DNA from: Sphingomonas cannabina
GTDB lineage: Bacteria; Pseudomonadota; Alphaproteobacteria; Sphingomonadales; Sphingomonadaceae
Direction of reading: 5' to 3'
Assembly: GCF_021391395.1 (NCBI RefSeq)
Contig: NZ_CP090059.1
Span: 3,891,001 to 3,955,000, forward strand
DNA: 64,000 nucleotides
Position 1 is the stretch's first letter. Each line of letters opens with the position of its first letter. The notes beneath the pieces are model-generated. The model was given only the letters and a program-made list of their open reading frames with translations, searched no databases and was not told the DNA's origin. Position numbers and translations under genes: made by a program. Positions 52,053 through 62,280 of this stretch are shown here, piece after piece.

Positions 52053-53948
52053 ATGCGTGGAATGATGCTGGCGGTGCTGGCAGCAGGTGTGGCGGGCCCT
52101 GCGCTCGCGCAACAGGCCCCGACGCTCGCCGGACGACAGGTCGAGGCGCTCGATCGCGGACTGGTCGCGGTGCCGGCGGCCGAGGGCAATCACGTCTCAT
52201 GGCGGCTGCTCGGCAGCGACGCCAAGGGCGCGCGTTTCACCCTTTATCGCGACGGCAAGCCGATCGCCGAGGTCTCGGGCACCGAGGCGACGAGCGTGCT
52301 CGACAAAGCCGGCTCGGCCACGTCGCGCTATACGGTGGCAGTCGCCGGTGAAAAGCCAGGCGCGGCCGTCGCGCCTTGGGCCGGCGGCTATCTCGCCATC
52401 CCGCTCGACAAGCCTGCCGACCGCATCACCCCCGACGGCGAGACCTATGGCTACACCGCCAACGACGCCTCGGTCGGCGACCTCGACGGCGACGGCCGGT
52501 ACGAGCTGATCGTCAAATGGTATCCGACGATCGCCAAGGACAATGCCTTCTCCGGCTATACCGGCGAGACGCTGATCGACGCCTACACCCTCGACGGCAA
52601 GCGGCTGTGGCGGATCGACCTCGGCCGCAACATCCGCTCGGGCGCGCATTATACGCAGTTCATGGTCTACGACGTCGACGGCGACGGCCGCGCCGAGGTG
52701 GCGATGAAGACCGCCGACGGCACCATCGACGGTACCGGCAAGGCGATCGGCGACGCGTCGAAGGACTGGCGCAGCGGCGAGCATCAGGTCGACGTCCCCG
52801 ACCGCACCGGCTCGACCGTGCTGCCCGACGGCCGCAAGGTCGCCAGTCTCAAGGGTCGCATCCTCGCAGGCCCCGAATATCTCACCGTGTTCGACGGCCG
52901 CACCGGCCGCGCGCTCGCCACCCAGCCCTATGCCCCGCCGCGCGATCCGCGTACCGATACGCCGACCTACGAGCAGATGGCGGAGACCTGGGGCGACGGC
53001 TACGGCAACCGCTCCGAACGCTATCTCGCGGGCGTCGCCTATCTCGACGGGCACCGGCCGAGCCTCGTGTTCGGGCGCGGCTATTACGCCCGATCGACGA
53101 TCGCCGCCTGGGACTATCGCGGCGGCAAGCTCGTGCGCCGCTGGCTGTTCGACAGCGCGGCGCCGGGCAACGAGAAGTTCGCCGGCCAGGGCAACCACCA
53201 GCTTTCGGTCGCCGATGTCGACGGCGACGGGCGCGACGAGGTGATCTACGGATCGATGGCGATCGACGACGACGGCAAGGGGCTGTGGTCGTCGGGACTC
53301 GGCCATGGCGACGCGATGCATGTCTCCGACCTCGATCCCGATCACCCTGGCCTCGAGAAGTTCGGCGTGCACGAGAACATGCGGATGAGCGGCAATCGCG
53401 GCGCCGCCATGCTCGATGCGCGCACCGGCGCCATCCTCTGGTCGACGCCGGCCGATCGGGACACCGGCCGCGGCATCGCCATCGACATCGATCCGCGCCA
53501 TCCCGGCGCCGAGGCCTGGGCCTCCAACGCGCCCGATCTCTACGATGCCAAGGGGCAGGTGATCCCCGGCGGCCATCCACGCGCGGCGAACTTCGGCATC
53601 TGGTGGGACGGCGACCGGCTGCGCGAGCTGCTCGACGGCAACCGGATCACCAAATGGGACTGGACGAACGGCACCGAGACGCTGCTGCTGGAGCCCGCCG
53701 GCACGATTTCGAACAACGGCACCAAGCGGAACCCGGCACTCTCCGCTGACATCCTCGGCGACTGGCGCGAGGAGCTGGTGCTGCCCAGCGCCGACAGCCG
53801 CGAGTTGCGTATCTACACGACGCCCATCCCGACGACCGAGCGCGTCGTCACGCTGATGCACGATCCGGTCTATCGCCTTGGTGTCGCCTGGCAGAATACG
53901 GCGTACAACCAGCCGCCCCACCTCTCCTATTTCTTCGGGGCGCGTTGA
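52053..53948 (+). CDS. Polysaccharide lyase family 11 rhamnogalacturonan lyase
   Basis: A 631-residue exported lyase that cleaves the rhamnose-galacturonate backbone by beta-elimination. Seen: a signal peptide (ending GPALAQ); an eight-bladed propeller with calcium-binding loops (DLDGDGRYE, DVDGDGRAE, DVDGDGRDE); ANDASVGDL; and late conserved ISNNGTKRNPALSADILGDW. The ATG at 52053 follows GGAGGACATC. It lies 71 bases after the GH51 gene and overlaps the start of the CE12 gene by one base, so all three are cotranscribed. Confidence 0.92.
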   Translation: MRGMMLAVLAAGVAGPALAQQAPTLAGRQVEALDRGLVAVPAAEGNHVSWRLLGSDAKGARFTLYRDGKPIAEVSGTEATSVLDKAGSATSRYTVAVAGEKPGAAVAPWAGGYLAIPLDKPADRITPDGETYGYTANDASVGDLDGDGRYELIVKWYPTIAKDNAFSGYTGETLIDAYTLDGKRLWRIDLGRNIRSGAHYTQFMVYDVDGDGRAEVAMKTADGTIDGTGKAIGDASKDWRSGEHQVDVPDRTGSTVLPDGRKVASLKGRILAGPEYLTVFDGRTGRALATQPYAPPRDPRTDTPTYEQMAETWGDGYGNRSERYLAGVAYLDGHRPSLVFGRGYYARSTIAAWDYRGGKLVRRWLFDSAAPGNEKFAGQGNHQLSVADVDGDGRDEVIYGSMAIDDDGKGLWSSGLGHGDAMHVSDLDPDHPGLEKFGVHENMRMSGNRGAAMLDARTGAILWSTPADRDTGRGIAIDIDPRHPGAEAWASNAPDLYDAKGQVIPGGHPRAANFGIWWDGDRLRELLDGNRITKWDWTNGTETLLLEPAGTISNNGTKRNPALSADILGDWREELVLPSADSRELRIYTTPIPTTERVVTLMHDPVYRLGVAWQNTAYNQPPHLSYFFGAR

Positions 53949-55168
53949 TGCTGCTGAGTGCAATCCTGATGGCTGCGGCCGCCCCGGCGCTGCATTTCGA
54001 CCTCCGCCCGGATGCGAGGCCCGAAGCCGGCCGCGTCGCCGTTGCGGCGGACAAGCCCTATCAGCCCGGCGGCTTCGGCTATGAACCGGAACGCCGCGGA
54101 CGCGAGTTCTTCTTCTCGGCGGCGGTGCCGGAGGGCAACTACCGCGTGACGGTACGCTTCGGCGACCGCCGCGCCGCGTCGCGTACGACGGTGAAAGCCG
54201 AGGCGCGCCGGCTGATGCTGCGCGATATCGCCACGCGGCCCGGTCAGTATGTCACCGCGAGCTTCGTGGTGAACGTCCGCACCGCGGCCCTCGCCCCGCC
54301 GCCCGCCAACGCGCCGGGTGGTTCGGCGGTCCGGCTCAAGCCGCGCGAGGCGAGCAGCTACAGCTGGGACGACAAGCTCACGCTCGAGTTCCTCGGCGAC
54401 CCGCGCGTCGCCGCCATCGACATCGAGCCGGTGACTGTGCCCACGGTGTTCCTCGCCGGCGATTCCACCGTCACCGACCAGCGTGCCGAACCCGCGGCAA
54501 GCTGGGGGCAGATGCTGCCGGCGCTGTTCGGCCCCGATATCGCCGTCGCGAACCACGCGGAATCGGGCGAGACGCTGAAGTCCTTCGTCACCGAGCTCAG
54601 GTTCGACAAGCTCCTCTCGCAGGTGAAACCCGGCGACTGGCTGCTGATCCAGTTCGGCCACAACGACCAGAAGGCGGAGTGGCCGCAGACCTATGTCGAT
54701 CCGCGGATCACCTATCCCGCTTGGCTGCGCACCTATATCGCCGAGGCGCGGCGGCGCGGGGCGCATCCGGTACTGGTGACCTCGCCCGAGCGCCGCAACT
54801 TCGAGCAGGGCCGCATCCGCCCTACGCTCGCCGATTATGCCGAGGCGATGCGCCGGGTCGCGCACGAGGAGCAGGTGCCGCTGATCGACCTCCAGCCGGC
54901 GACGATCGCGCTCTACGAGGCGCTCGGACCGGACCAGGCGCCGCTGCTGTTCAACGACGGCGGCAAGGACAAGACGCACCACGACAACAAGGGCGCATGG
55001 CTGCTCGCCCGCGCGGTCGTGGCGGGTATCGCCGAGACGGTGCCGGACCTTGCCGAGCACCTGCGGCCGGAGGCGCGGCGCTTCGATCCGGCCCACCCGC
55101 CGGCGCTCGACACGATCGCCATCGCGCCGAGCATCGCCAGCAGCTCGGTGCGCCCGGCGGGAAGCTAG
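53948..55168 (+). CDS. Rhamnogalacturonan acetylesterase (CE12, SGNH hydrolase)
   Basis: A 406-residue esterase that would strip acetyl groups from rhamnogalacturonan so the lyases can act. Seen: an N-terminal domain (residues about 15-160) without a clear catalytic motif, probably carbohydrate-binding; then an SGNH domain with the nucleophile S173 in AGDSTVTDQ, NHAESGETL, FGHNDQK, and the Asp/His block DKTHHDNKG. A short hydrophobic N-terminus may act as a signal peptide. The ATG at 53948 shares a base with the PL11 stop (TGATG). It ends in a CTAG overlap with the converging PL26 gene. Confidence 0.9.
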   Translation: MLLSAILMAAAAPALHFDLRPDARPEAGRVAVAADKPYQPGGFGYEPERRGREFFFSAAVPEGNYRVTVRFGDRRAASRTTVKAEARRLMLRDIATRPGQYVTASFVVNVRTAALAPPPANAPGGSAVRLKPREASSYSWDDKLTLEFLGDPRVAAIDIEPVTVPTVFLAGDSTVTDQRAEPAASWGQMLPALFGPDIAVANHAESGETLKSFVTELRFDKLLSQVKPGDWLLIQFGHNDQKAEWPQTYVDPRITYPAWLRTYIAEARRRGAHPVLVTSPERRNFEQGRIRPTLADYAEAMRRVAHEEQVPLIDLQPATIALYEALGPDQAPLLFNDGGKDKTHHDNKGAWLLARAVVAGIAETVPDLAEHLRPEARRFDPAHPPALDTIAIAPSIASSSVRPAGS

Positions 55169-57882
55169 TCGCGCCGGCGCCGCGGACGAGGCTCGGCCGC
55201 GTCGAGCGCCTCGGGCACCAGCGCCAGGTTCTGGATGGCCGCCAGGCCCCATTGCGCCGCCGCATTGGTCGAGACGCCCGGCCATTCGATGATGCCGCCC
55301 GGCAGCATGCGACGCGGATCGCCCTGGCTCATCCCCAGCCCCGCGTCGCCGGAGTAGAACTCCTCGGCGGCCCTGCGCGCGAGCGCGGCGTCGCCGCTCG
55401 CCTTCGCGGCATAGGCGGTGAGGCGCGAATGGCTCTCGCGCAGGTTGCGGGGGCCGAATGGCTCGCCCCATCTGGCGACGAACTCCTCGCGCGGCGCGTT
55501 GTACCAGCGGCAATAGTCGAGCCATGCCGCCCGATAGTGCGGCAGGTCGATCAGCCGCAGCAGCTCCGAATTGACCTCGACCGCCCCGAACACGGCATTC
55601 AGGTGCGACAGCCGGATCTTCGCTCCGGGATCGAGGAACCGGCCGGTCTTGAGATCATAGGGCGCGCTGCCGGTGAGCCAGCCGCGCGGCATCCGGCCGA
55701 TGCTGTCCATCCCCGCGACGATGCGGTCGCGCCAGCGCCGGTCGCCGGTACGCTCCCATTCGGTGAGCCATGCGCCGGCGAGCACCGCCCAGGTGGTGCC
55801 GAAGGTCATCTCGATCGTGCCGGCCGGCAGCGGCGCCCGTTCGGCGCCCGGCACCTTCCGCCCGATCTCGACCGTGCGCAGCGCCTCGTGCGACGTCACC
55901 AGCACACGCATCAGGTCGCCCGCTCGCTCGTCGGCGGTGAGATAGTAGAAGATGCGACGATAGGCCGCGTTGCTGATGCGCGGCTGCTTCGAACTGTCGC
56001 TCCAGTGCTGCACGCCGTGCCGGGTGCCGAGGCCGGCGAAGCGCCCGAGGTGATAGACGTCGACTTCCCCCGTGTGCCGCGTCATCGCCTCGGCGAGGCG
56101 GAACGCCTTGGGATCGCGGCTGCGCAACGCGGCGTACCATAGCCACAGGTCCGGCGAGAGCTCGCTGTTCGCCCAGGCGAAGCCGCCGATATCGTACCGC
56201 CACTGATGCCGGTCGGCGTCGTAGCTGTGCATCACGTCGCCGTGATTCCAGAAGCCGTACCAGCTCCGCCGGTCGACCTCGCCGGCGTAGAAGTCGATGA
56301 GGTTGGCAAGCTGGTCCTCGATCGCCGCGCGCCGGGGAGTCGAGCGGTCGGGCAATCCCCAGTCGCCGAACACACCTGCGGCATGGACATGCGCCGGGTC
56401 GACCATCAGCTGCGGTGGCATGGCGGCGCTCCGTGCGAGCGCCTGAAGGTGTGGCGTCTCGGGCGTCGCGTCGAATGCCCAGAGCGTCAGCTCGCTCGTC
56501 CGCGCGATCCCCCGCGCCTGGTCCCAACCGGGCTCATAATCCTCATAGGTGATGTCGAGGCCCTGGTTCTGCGCGTCGTATCCCTCCATGCCCATGGTAC
56601 CGTGGTAGGGGCGCAGATCCATCGGCCGCGCCTCGGGCGACCAGAGCCAGGCGGTGAGGCGCGCGCGGTCCGACGCCGCGTCGCGGATGTCGAGCTGCGT
56701 GGGATGGCGCTGCCAGAAATAGCGCGCTGCGATCGCAGCCCCGCCCTGCGGCGAACCGACATAGGCGAAGCCGGGGGCGCGCCGCCCCTCACCGGCATCA
56801 ATCCACCCATGGCCTTCGCCGGTCCGCTTGGTGAGCGTGAAGCCGTTCGCCGAAAGCTGCGCGAGCGTGAAGTCGCCCCAGGCCGGAATCCGTTCGAGCA
56901 GGTCACCCACCGGCGCGCGCATCTCCGCGATCGGCGGCACCGCCCGCCCCGCCACCTGTGCGTCGCGGAACGCCTTGCCAGGATCGCGGCGCAGGCCCGT
57001 GAGCGGGCGCACCCCCTCCGCGAAGATCGTGTCCTCGCCGGTTGCCAGCCGGACGTGCCGGTCGTGCAGCGCGCCGCGCATCGGTACGCCGACGCCGATC
57101 CCGAGGCCCGAGAGGAAAAGCTTCGACGGCTCGATGTCGTAGACGAAGCTGTGCACCACGCGCAGCGCCCGCGACCCCGCATAGGCGTAGAGGCGTATCG
57201 TGAACGGAAGGATGGTCCGGCCGCTGCCGCGGTGCGTGCCCTCGATCCGGATCACCGCGCGGACGGGGCCGCGCTGCTCGATGACGGCGCGGTCGATCAC
57301 TCCTTCCAGCGGAACCCGTTCGCCCTCCGGCTGGCCCACACGGGCCTCGCCGACGAGCTCGACAGCCTCGAGCAGCACGCGTTCACCGTTCCGCGCCGAT
57401 CGGATCAGCGCGATCCCGCTCCGTCCGATCTCCCAGCGTAGGCTGCCGCTGACGATCTCGATCGAATCGGCAAGCTCGCGGACGCTGATCGGCTCGGCGG
57501 ACGACGCCGGACGGCCGGCGGTGAGCCGATAGCCAGGTTGCAGCTGCGCGTCCCCCGGCATCGCGTGCGCGGTCCATTTCAAGGAACCGTCGGGCCAGAC
57601 AGCGGTGGTCCAGCTCTGCACAGGCACCGCGGCACCATCGGCACCGGCAAGAGCGAACCGGGTCTTCTCGCGCACCCGCCCCTGCGGCCAGGCGACACCC
57701 CAGGTCTGCCCCTCGCACCCATCCGCAGGCGGCCCGCCGTCCAGCCACGCGACCGCCGCCTCGATGGGCCCGGTTCGCGGAGCCGCCGTCACCGACGCGC
57801 CGTGCAGCAGGGCCGAAGGCGCGACTCCCGCGGCCAGCGCTGCCCCGATGAAGTCACGCCGGTCGATCGAGGCTGATGTCAC
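55165..57882 (-). CDS. Exo-rhamnogalacturonan lyase-like protein (PL26 / PcRGLX type), Tat-exported
   Basis: A 905-residue exported protein. Seen: a Tat signal (DRRDFIGAALAAGVAPSALL); an N-terminal beta-rich region of the PcRGLX/YetA type; and a long central (alpha/alpha)-type region (WYGFWNHGDVMHSYD, HTGEVDVYHLGRFAGLGTRH, GTTWAVLAGAW) as in the fungal exo-rhamnogalacturonan lyase PcRGLX. The lyase call rests on overall family resemblance and on the locus. The GTG at 57882 follows GGGAGGGG; a GTG at 57897 would cover that site. It faces the second TonB receptor across a 263-base gap. Confidence 0.8.
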   Translation of the reverse strand: MTSASIDRRDFIGAALAAGVAPSALLHGASVTAAPRTGPIEAAVAWLDGGPPADGCEGQTWGVAWPQGRVREKTRFALAGADGAAVPVQSWTTAVWPDGSLKWTAHAMPGDAQLQPGYRLTAGRPASSAEPISVRELADSIEIVSGSLRWEIGRSGIALIRSARNGERVLLEAVELVGEARVGQPEGERVPLEGVIDRAVIEQRGPVRAVIRIEGTHRGSGRTILPFTIRLYAYAGSRALRVVHSFVYDIEPSKLFLSGLGIGVGVPMRGALHDRHVRLATGEDTIFAEGVRPLTGLRRDPGKAFRDAQVAGRAVPPIAEMRAPVGDLLERIPAWGDFTLAQLSANGFTLTKRTGEGHGWIDAGEGRRAPGFAYVGSPQGGAAIAARYFWQRHPTQLDIRDAASDRARLTAWLWSPEARPMDLRPYHGTMGMEGYDAQNQGLDITYEDYEPGWDQARGIARTSELTLWAFDATPETPHLQALARSAAMPPQLMVDPAHVHAAGVFGDWGLPDRSTPRRAAIEDQLANLIDFYAGEVDRRSWYGFWNHGDVMHSYDADRHQWRYDIGGFAWANSELSPDLWLWYAALRSRDPKAFRLAEAMTRHTGEVDVYHLGRFAGLGTRHGVQHWSDSSKQPRISNAAYRRIFYYLTADERAGDLMRVLVTSHEALRTVEIGRKVPGAERAPLPAGTIEMTFGTTWAVLAGAWLTEWERTGDRRWRDRIVAGMDSIGRMPRGWLTGSAPYDLKTGRFLDPGAKIRLSHLNAVFGAVEVNSELLRLIDLPHYRAAWLDYCRWYNAPREEFVARWGEPFGPRNLRESHSRLTAYAAKASGDAALARRAAEEFYSGDAGLGMSQGDPRRMLPGGIIEWPGVSTNAAAQWGLAAIQNLALVPEALDAAEPRPRRRRD

Positions 57883-58029
57883 GGAGTCCCCTCCCACTGC
57901 TGTCTAGCTATCGATCATTCGTACTATTTGAAATTCTATTCCACAATATGCATGAACCTTGTTGCGCCCCGTGCAATCGCTAGGGTTGCAACCGGTCTAA
58001 AATATGATAATTCTATAAATTGATCGGTG

Positions 58030-58043
58030 TCACCATATGGTGA
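58030..58043. promoter_or_regulatory. 14-bp palindrome TCACCATATGGTGA before the second TonB receptor
   Basis: A perfect palindrome about 100 bases before the receptor start. Its core CACCATATGGTG differs from the CATCATATGATG before the GH35 gene by one symmetric pair of changes. A GGTTGCAACC palindrome lies at 57984-57993. The 263-base gap is AT-rich and holds no gene I can see. Confidence 0.55.
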
Positions 58044-58145
58044 GACATCAGAGGTTGGGGGCGATCTCCAGAAAAAGACCTGCCCGGCGGGCGAGGGACG
58101 AACAACGTCCCGCTCGCAACGGGCCCGAACAGGAGAGGGGGAAGA

Positions 58146-61100
58146 ATGGCGAATCAACTGAAGACCCGTAGCCGTATCGGCGCGAGTGCGTCCTGGGCGG
58201 TATTGGGTCTGCTGCTGACCTGCGGCGGCGAAGCAGTGGCGCAGACGGTGCCGGGACAGAGTGGCGATGCGGTCGCCCCGGATGTCTCGGAAGCCTCGCC
58301 CGCCGACATTCTCGTCGTCGGCTCGCGCGCCAGCCAGCAGTCCGCGAACGACCGCAAGAAGCGCGCCAAGACCGCGACCGATTCGATCGTCGCCGACGAC
58401 ATCGGTTCCTTCCCCGACCGCAACGTCGCCGAGGCGGTCTCGCGCATCCCGGGCGTCGCGCTCGGCCGCAACGAATTCGGCGAGGGCGCCGACGTCGCGA
58501 TCCGCGGCAACGGCCCCGACCTCACCCGGGTCGAGCTCGACGGCGTCGGCATGACGAGCACCACGGGCCTGGCCATCAGCAACGACAGCGCCCGCAGCGC
58601 CGACCTGCGCGAGCTGCCGGCCGACCTCGTCAAGAGCATCGACGTCGTCAAGGGTTCTACCGCCGACATGACCGAAGGCTCGCTGGGCGGCGGCATTCAG
58701 ATCAAGACGCGCACCGGCCTCGATTTCGCCAAGCCCTATTTCTCTCTACGCGCCGGCGGGAACATGAACTCGCTCGGCAAGAAATGGCTGCCCGATTTCA
58801 ACGGCGTCGCTTCGCGCAAATTCCTCAACGACCGCCTCGGCGTGATCGTCAGCGGCAGCTATTCGAAGATCCAGAACAACGGCCATGGCTACGAGAACAC
58901 CACCAGTAGTAACAACAACTACGCCCGCGATTTCGATTTCGACAATTCGCCGGAAAAGACGTTCGAGTATAACATCAACACGCTCGGCACTGACGACGCC
59001 GACAAGGTGTTCGCGAACAGTACCGAAACACCGCGTTCGCTGCTTACCAAATCGATCGCCGCAAAGACCAAGGCGGATTGTTTCACGGCACTTCCGTACT
59101 CGACCGGAAACGCCAACCAGCGCGCGCAGCGCATCCTCGAGCAGCAGACCTGCCTCAATCAGTGGAATGACGCGACGCCGTCGCTGATCCGCCATTTCAT
59201 GAACGAGCAGACCGACGAACGCTACACGATCGACGGGCGGTTCGATTACCAATTGCTCGACAATCTGACGGTGTTCGTGAAGGGCACCTATACCGGCCGC
59301 AACGTCCACGATCAGAACCGCAGCCGCACGCCGGTCTCGCTGTTCAACGCTAACGTGGCCGGCACTTTCGTCGACACTACGACGGGCACGCCACGCGTCC
59401 GTTCGGTTTCACCGACCGCGCCGGCCGGCTATTATCTCTATCCCGGCCTCGTCAACCAGGGCAACAACCCCACGATCGGAAATGTGCTGAACGTCATTCC
59501 CGACAGCATCGTCGTGGACGAAAATCACAATGTCACGAAGATGACGCTGACCAACAACTCGGTCGGCATCGACCAGATCGAGAACCGGATCAAGACGCGC
59601 ACCAAATTCGCGCAGACGGGCTTCGCCTATAACGGCGATCGCCTGGATATCGAAGGTTTCGCCGGCCTCACCATCGCCGAATCGAGCCGTGGCGACATGC
59701 GCACCTCACGCAACTCGCTCTATGGCGACGCGACGCTGGTCCTACAGGACAACGGCCTATGGGACATCCAGCTTCCCGACGGCTACGACGATACCGACGT
59801 CAACAATTTCGTCCAGCTCCGCCCGGCGCCGTGCATCTCCGGCGGCACCAATCCGGCGACCTGCATCGCGCAGGCAGCGGTCACAGCGAGCGTCAACGGT
59901 CCCGCGACGCCGGCCTATACCTCCAATCAGCTGCCGCTCACGACGCCGGGCTTCAGCGTCTCCTATTCGCCCGCGCTCGCCGAAACCTCGGAGCGGCTCG
60001 CGAAGCTCGACGCCACCTACAAGACCGACGGGCTGATCCCGTTCATCACCCGGATCAAAATCGGCGGCCAGTATCGCAAGAGCGTGATCGATGCCTGGCG
60101 CGGCAATGGCAACGACGGCTTTACCGTCAAGGACGCGGTCGGCGACTATTTGCTGGCGGACGGCACCCGTAATCCCAACTATCAACCGCCGATCGTCGTG
60201 CCGACGGCGCTCGTCCGCGGCACGCTGCGCGCGTGCCAGCCGAGCGCCACCTCGACGGTCTCATGCAACTATGGCTTCGTCCCGAGCACGAGCCTCGGCC
60301 GCGTTCGCTACGGCGTCGATACGCTGACGCCCGACGAGTTGCGCGCACTGTTCGCCCGCACCATCGACAAGGCGGGGTCAGCCTATTTCGGCGACCTGCC
60401 GAACCGCGGCAACCTGCCCCCGGCCTGGGACGGCATCCGCACCGATGAACTGTTCTCCGCGCTCGGCGCGTCCCAGTTCATGAACTTCGACTGCCTCAAG
60501 ACCTGCATGGGCAGCGACGGCCAGATGTACGATCAGCCGAAGAGCCATACCGAGGAGACGGTCAAGAACATCTACGCCATGGCCGAATTCGAGCAGCAAC
60601 TGCCCGCCGGCCTGTTGTTCAATGGCAACGTCGGCATCCGCGGCGTATTCACCAACGTCAAGGGTTCAGGCCTGCAGACGCTGCAGTCGATCACCGTTCC
60701 CAATCCGAGCGACCCGACGACAATCGTCACTCAGACCTTCCGTCAGAACATCACGCTGAATGCGTCGACGACGGACTGGCTGCCCTCGGTCAACCTCAAT
60801 CTGTGGGGATTCAACGAGTCGGTCGTCCTGCGGCTCTATGGCGGCAAGACCGTCGCCCGTCCCAACATCAGCCGCCTGATGCCCGCCGGCACCTGCGTCA
60901 TCGACGAACGCCTCGCCCTCGACGGCGGTGACGACGATATCTACGGATGCTCCGGGCGCGTCGGCAATCCGGGGCTTAAACCGTTCACGGCGTGGAACTA
61001 CAACGCCAGCCTCGAATGGTATCCGAACAAGGATACGCTGCTGTCGGTCACCTACGGCAAGCTCGACGTGCAGATCGGCAACCCGATCGCGGTGACCGAA

Positions 61101-61781
61101 CAGTACAAGCCGTTCGCGGGCAGCGATGCGGTCGATCCGGTGACCGGCAAGCCGCTGGCCGATCTCACCTTCGACGTCCCGACCTGGGAAAACGGCCCGG
61201 GCTACAAGCGCAGCATCTGGGAGTTCCAGGCGAAGACCGCCTTCACCTTCCTGCCCTGGTTCCTGAAATACACCGGCGCGGACGTGAACTATTCGCGGCT
61301 CGCCTCGAACGCGACGACGGGTATGGCGGATCCGCTGTCCGGCGACATCATGCCGCAGCGCGACGAGTCCAAGGATTATTTCAACGCGTCGCTCTGGTAC
61401 GACGACGGCAAGTTGAACCTGCGCGTCGCCTATCAGAAGCGCAGCGAGGTGTTCCGCTGCATCACGCCGTGCAGCAGCAGCGGCAGCGCGGTCAACGCCA
61501 ACTATCCCGGCGATCAGTGGACCAATATCCGCCTGCCCTACAATCCGGGCATCCCCCGCTTCTCCGACGCCACGACCTTCATTGACGCCAAGGTCTCGTA
61601 CAACATCGACCGGAACTTCCAGGTTTATCTGGAGGGCCGCAACGTGACCCGCGAAGCGCAGACCATCTCCAGCGGCGGCTATTATGACTTCGCCGATGGC
61701 ACGCCCAAGGTCTTCCGCATGAACTATGGTGGCCGCCGCATCATGGCCGGCGCGCGCATCCAGTTCGGCGGCAAGAAGTGA
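58146..61781 (+). CDS. TonB-dependent receptor (very large)
   Basis: A 1211-residue outer-membrane receptor, probably for the larger products of the lyases. Seen: a signal peptide (to about residue 33, ending AVAQ); ADILVVGSRAS as a TonB-box-like opening; a plug with SIVADDIGSFPDRNVAEAVS and AIRGNGPDLTRVELDG; and a barrel whose last strand is MAGARIQFGGKK, with the terminal aromatic residue four from the end. Extra loops make it larger than the first receptor. The ATG at 58146 has GAGGGGGAAG upstream. Codon use is slightly less GC-rich than in neighbouring genes. Confidence 0.94.
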   Translation: MANQLKTRSRIGASASWAVLGLLLTCGGEAVAQTVPGQSGDAVAPDVSEASPADILVVGSRASQQSANDRKKRAKTATDSIVADDIGSFPDRNVAEAVSRIPGVALGRNEFGEGADVAIRGNGPDLTRVELDGVGMTSTTGLAISNDSARSADLRELPADLVKSIDVVKGSTADMTEGSLGGGIQIKTRTGLDFAKPYFSLRAGGNMNSLGKKWLPDFNGVASRKFLNDRLGVIVSGSYSKIQNNGHGYENTTSSNNNYARDFDFDNSPEKTFEYNINTLGTDDADKVFANSTETPRSLLTKSIAAKTKADCFTALPYSTGNANQRAQRILEQQTCLNQWNDATPSLIRHFMNEQTDERYTIDGRFDYQLLDNLTVFVKGTYTGRNVHDQNRSRTPVSLFNANVAGTFVDTTTGTPRVRSVSPTAPAGYYLYPGLVNQGNNPTIGNVLNVIPDSIVVDENHNVTKMTLTNNSVGIDQIENRIKTRTKFAQTGFAYNGDRLDIEGFAGLTIAESSRGDMRTSRNSLYGDATLVLQDNGLWDIQLPDGYDDTDVNNFVQLRPAPCISGGTNPATCIAQAAVTASVNGPATPAYTSNQLPLTTPGFSVSYSPALAETSERLAKLDATYKTDGLIPFITRIKIGGQYRKSVIDAWRGNGNDGFTVKDAVGDYLLADGTRNPNYQPPIVVPTALVRGTLRACQPSATSTVSCNYGFVPSTSLGRVRYGVDTLTPDELRALFARTIDKAGSAYFGDLPNRGNLPPAWDGIRTDELFSALGASQFMNFDCLKTCMGSDGQMYDQPKSHTEETVKNIYAMAEFEQQLPAGLLFNGNVGIRGVFTNVKGSGLQTLQSITVPNPSDPTTIVTQTFRQNITLNASTTDWLPSVNLNLWGFNESVVLRLYGGKTVARPNISRLMPAGTCVIDERLALDGGDDDIYGCSGRVGNPGLKPFTAWNYNASLEWYPNKDTLLSVTYGKLDVQIGNPIAVTEQYKPFAGSDAVDPVTGKPLADLTFDVPTWENGPGYKRSIWEFQAKTAFTFLPWFLKYTGADVNYSRLASNATTGMADPLSGDIMPQRDESKDYFNASLWYDDGKLNLRVAYQKRSEVFRCITPCSSSGSAVNANYPGDQWTNIRLPYNPGIPRFSDATTFIDAKVSYNIDRNFQVYLEGRNVTREAQTISSGGYYDFADGTPKVFRMNYGGRRIMAGARIQFGGKK

Positions 61782-61884
61782 GGGGACGAGGCGTTCCCTG
61801 TGCGGGAACGCCTCGCAAATCATGTTAAGCTGCGCAGCCCGGAGCCGAGCGCCGGGCTGTGCCGCTCGATCGGGAGAGGTCGCG

Positions 61885-62280
61885 ATGCGCCGGACATATC
61901 TGCTGGTTCCCGCACTGCTAGTAGCGGCGGCCTGCATGGCCGAACCACCGGCCCCCGCCGCGCCGCAAGCCAGCCGCACATGTTTCTGGGGTTCACAGGT
62001 CACCGGTTTCTCCGATGCCGGGCCCGATCGCGCGATCCTCAACATCGGCCAGCGCGAGAGCTGGGAGCTGACGCTCGCCGCCGGCTGCCCCGATGTCGAC
62101 TGGGCGCAGAAGATCGGCATCCGCGCGCGCGGGGGCGACCGCATATGCCCCGGCCGGCCCGCCGAGCTGCTCGTGCCCGATGCCGGGGGCAGCGGGATGC
62201 GGCGCTGCCTCGTCCGGAACGTCCGCAAGCTCTCGCCCGAAGAAGCCGCGGCGGTGCGTGGGCGATCCCCGGCCAAATGA
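61885..62280 (+). CDS. Small lipoprotein-like exported protein (DUF6491-like)
   Basis: A 131-residue protein with a lipoprotein signal (MRRTYLLVPALLVAAACM; lipobox Cys17) and a mature part with further cysteines (RTCFW, AGCPDVDW, DRICPG, RRCLVRN). The overall look is that of the small exported family often annotated DUF6491; I am not certain of this. The ATG at 61885 follows GGGAGAGG. It opens a tightly packed trio, its stop overlapping the next gene as ATGA. Confidence 0.72.
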   Translation: MRRTYLLVPALLVAAACMAEPPAPAAPQASRTCFWGSQVTGFSDAGPDRAILNIGQRESWELTLAAGCPDVDWAQKIGIRARGGDRICPGRPAELLVPDAGGSGMRRCLVRNVRKLSPEEAAAVRGRSPAK

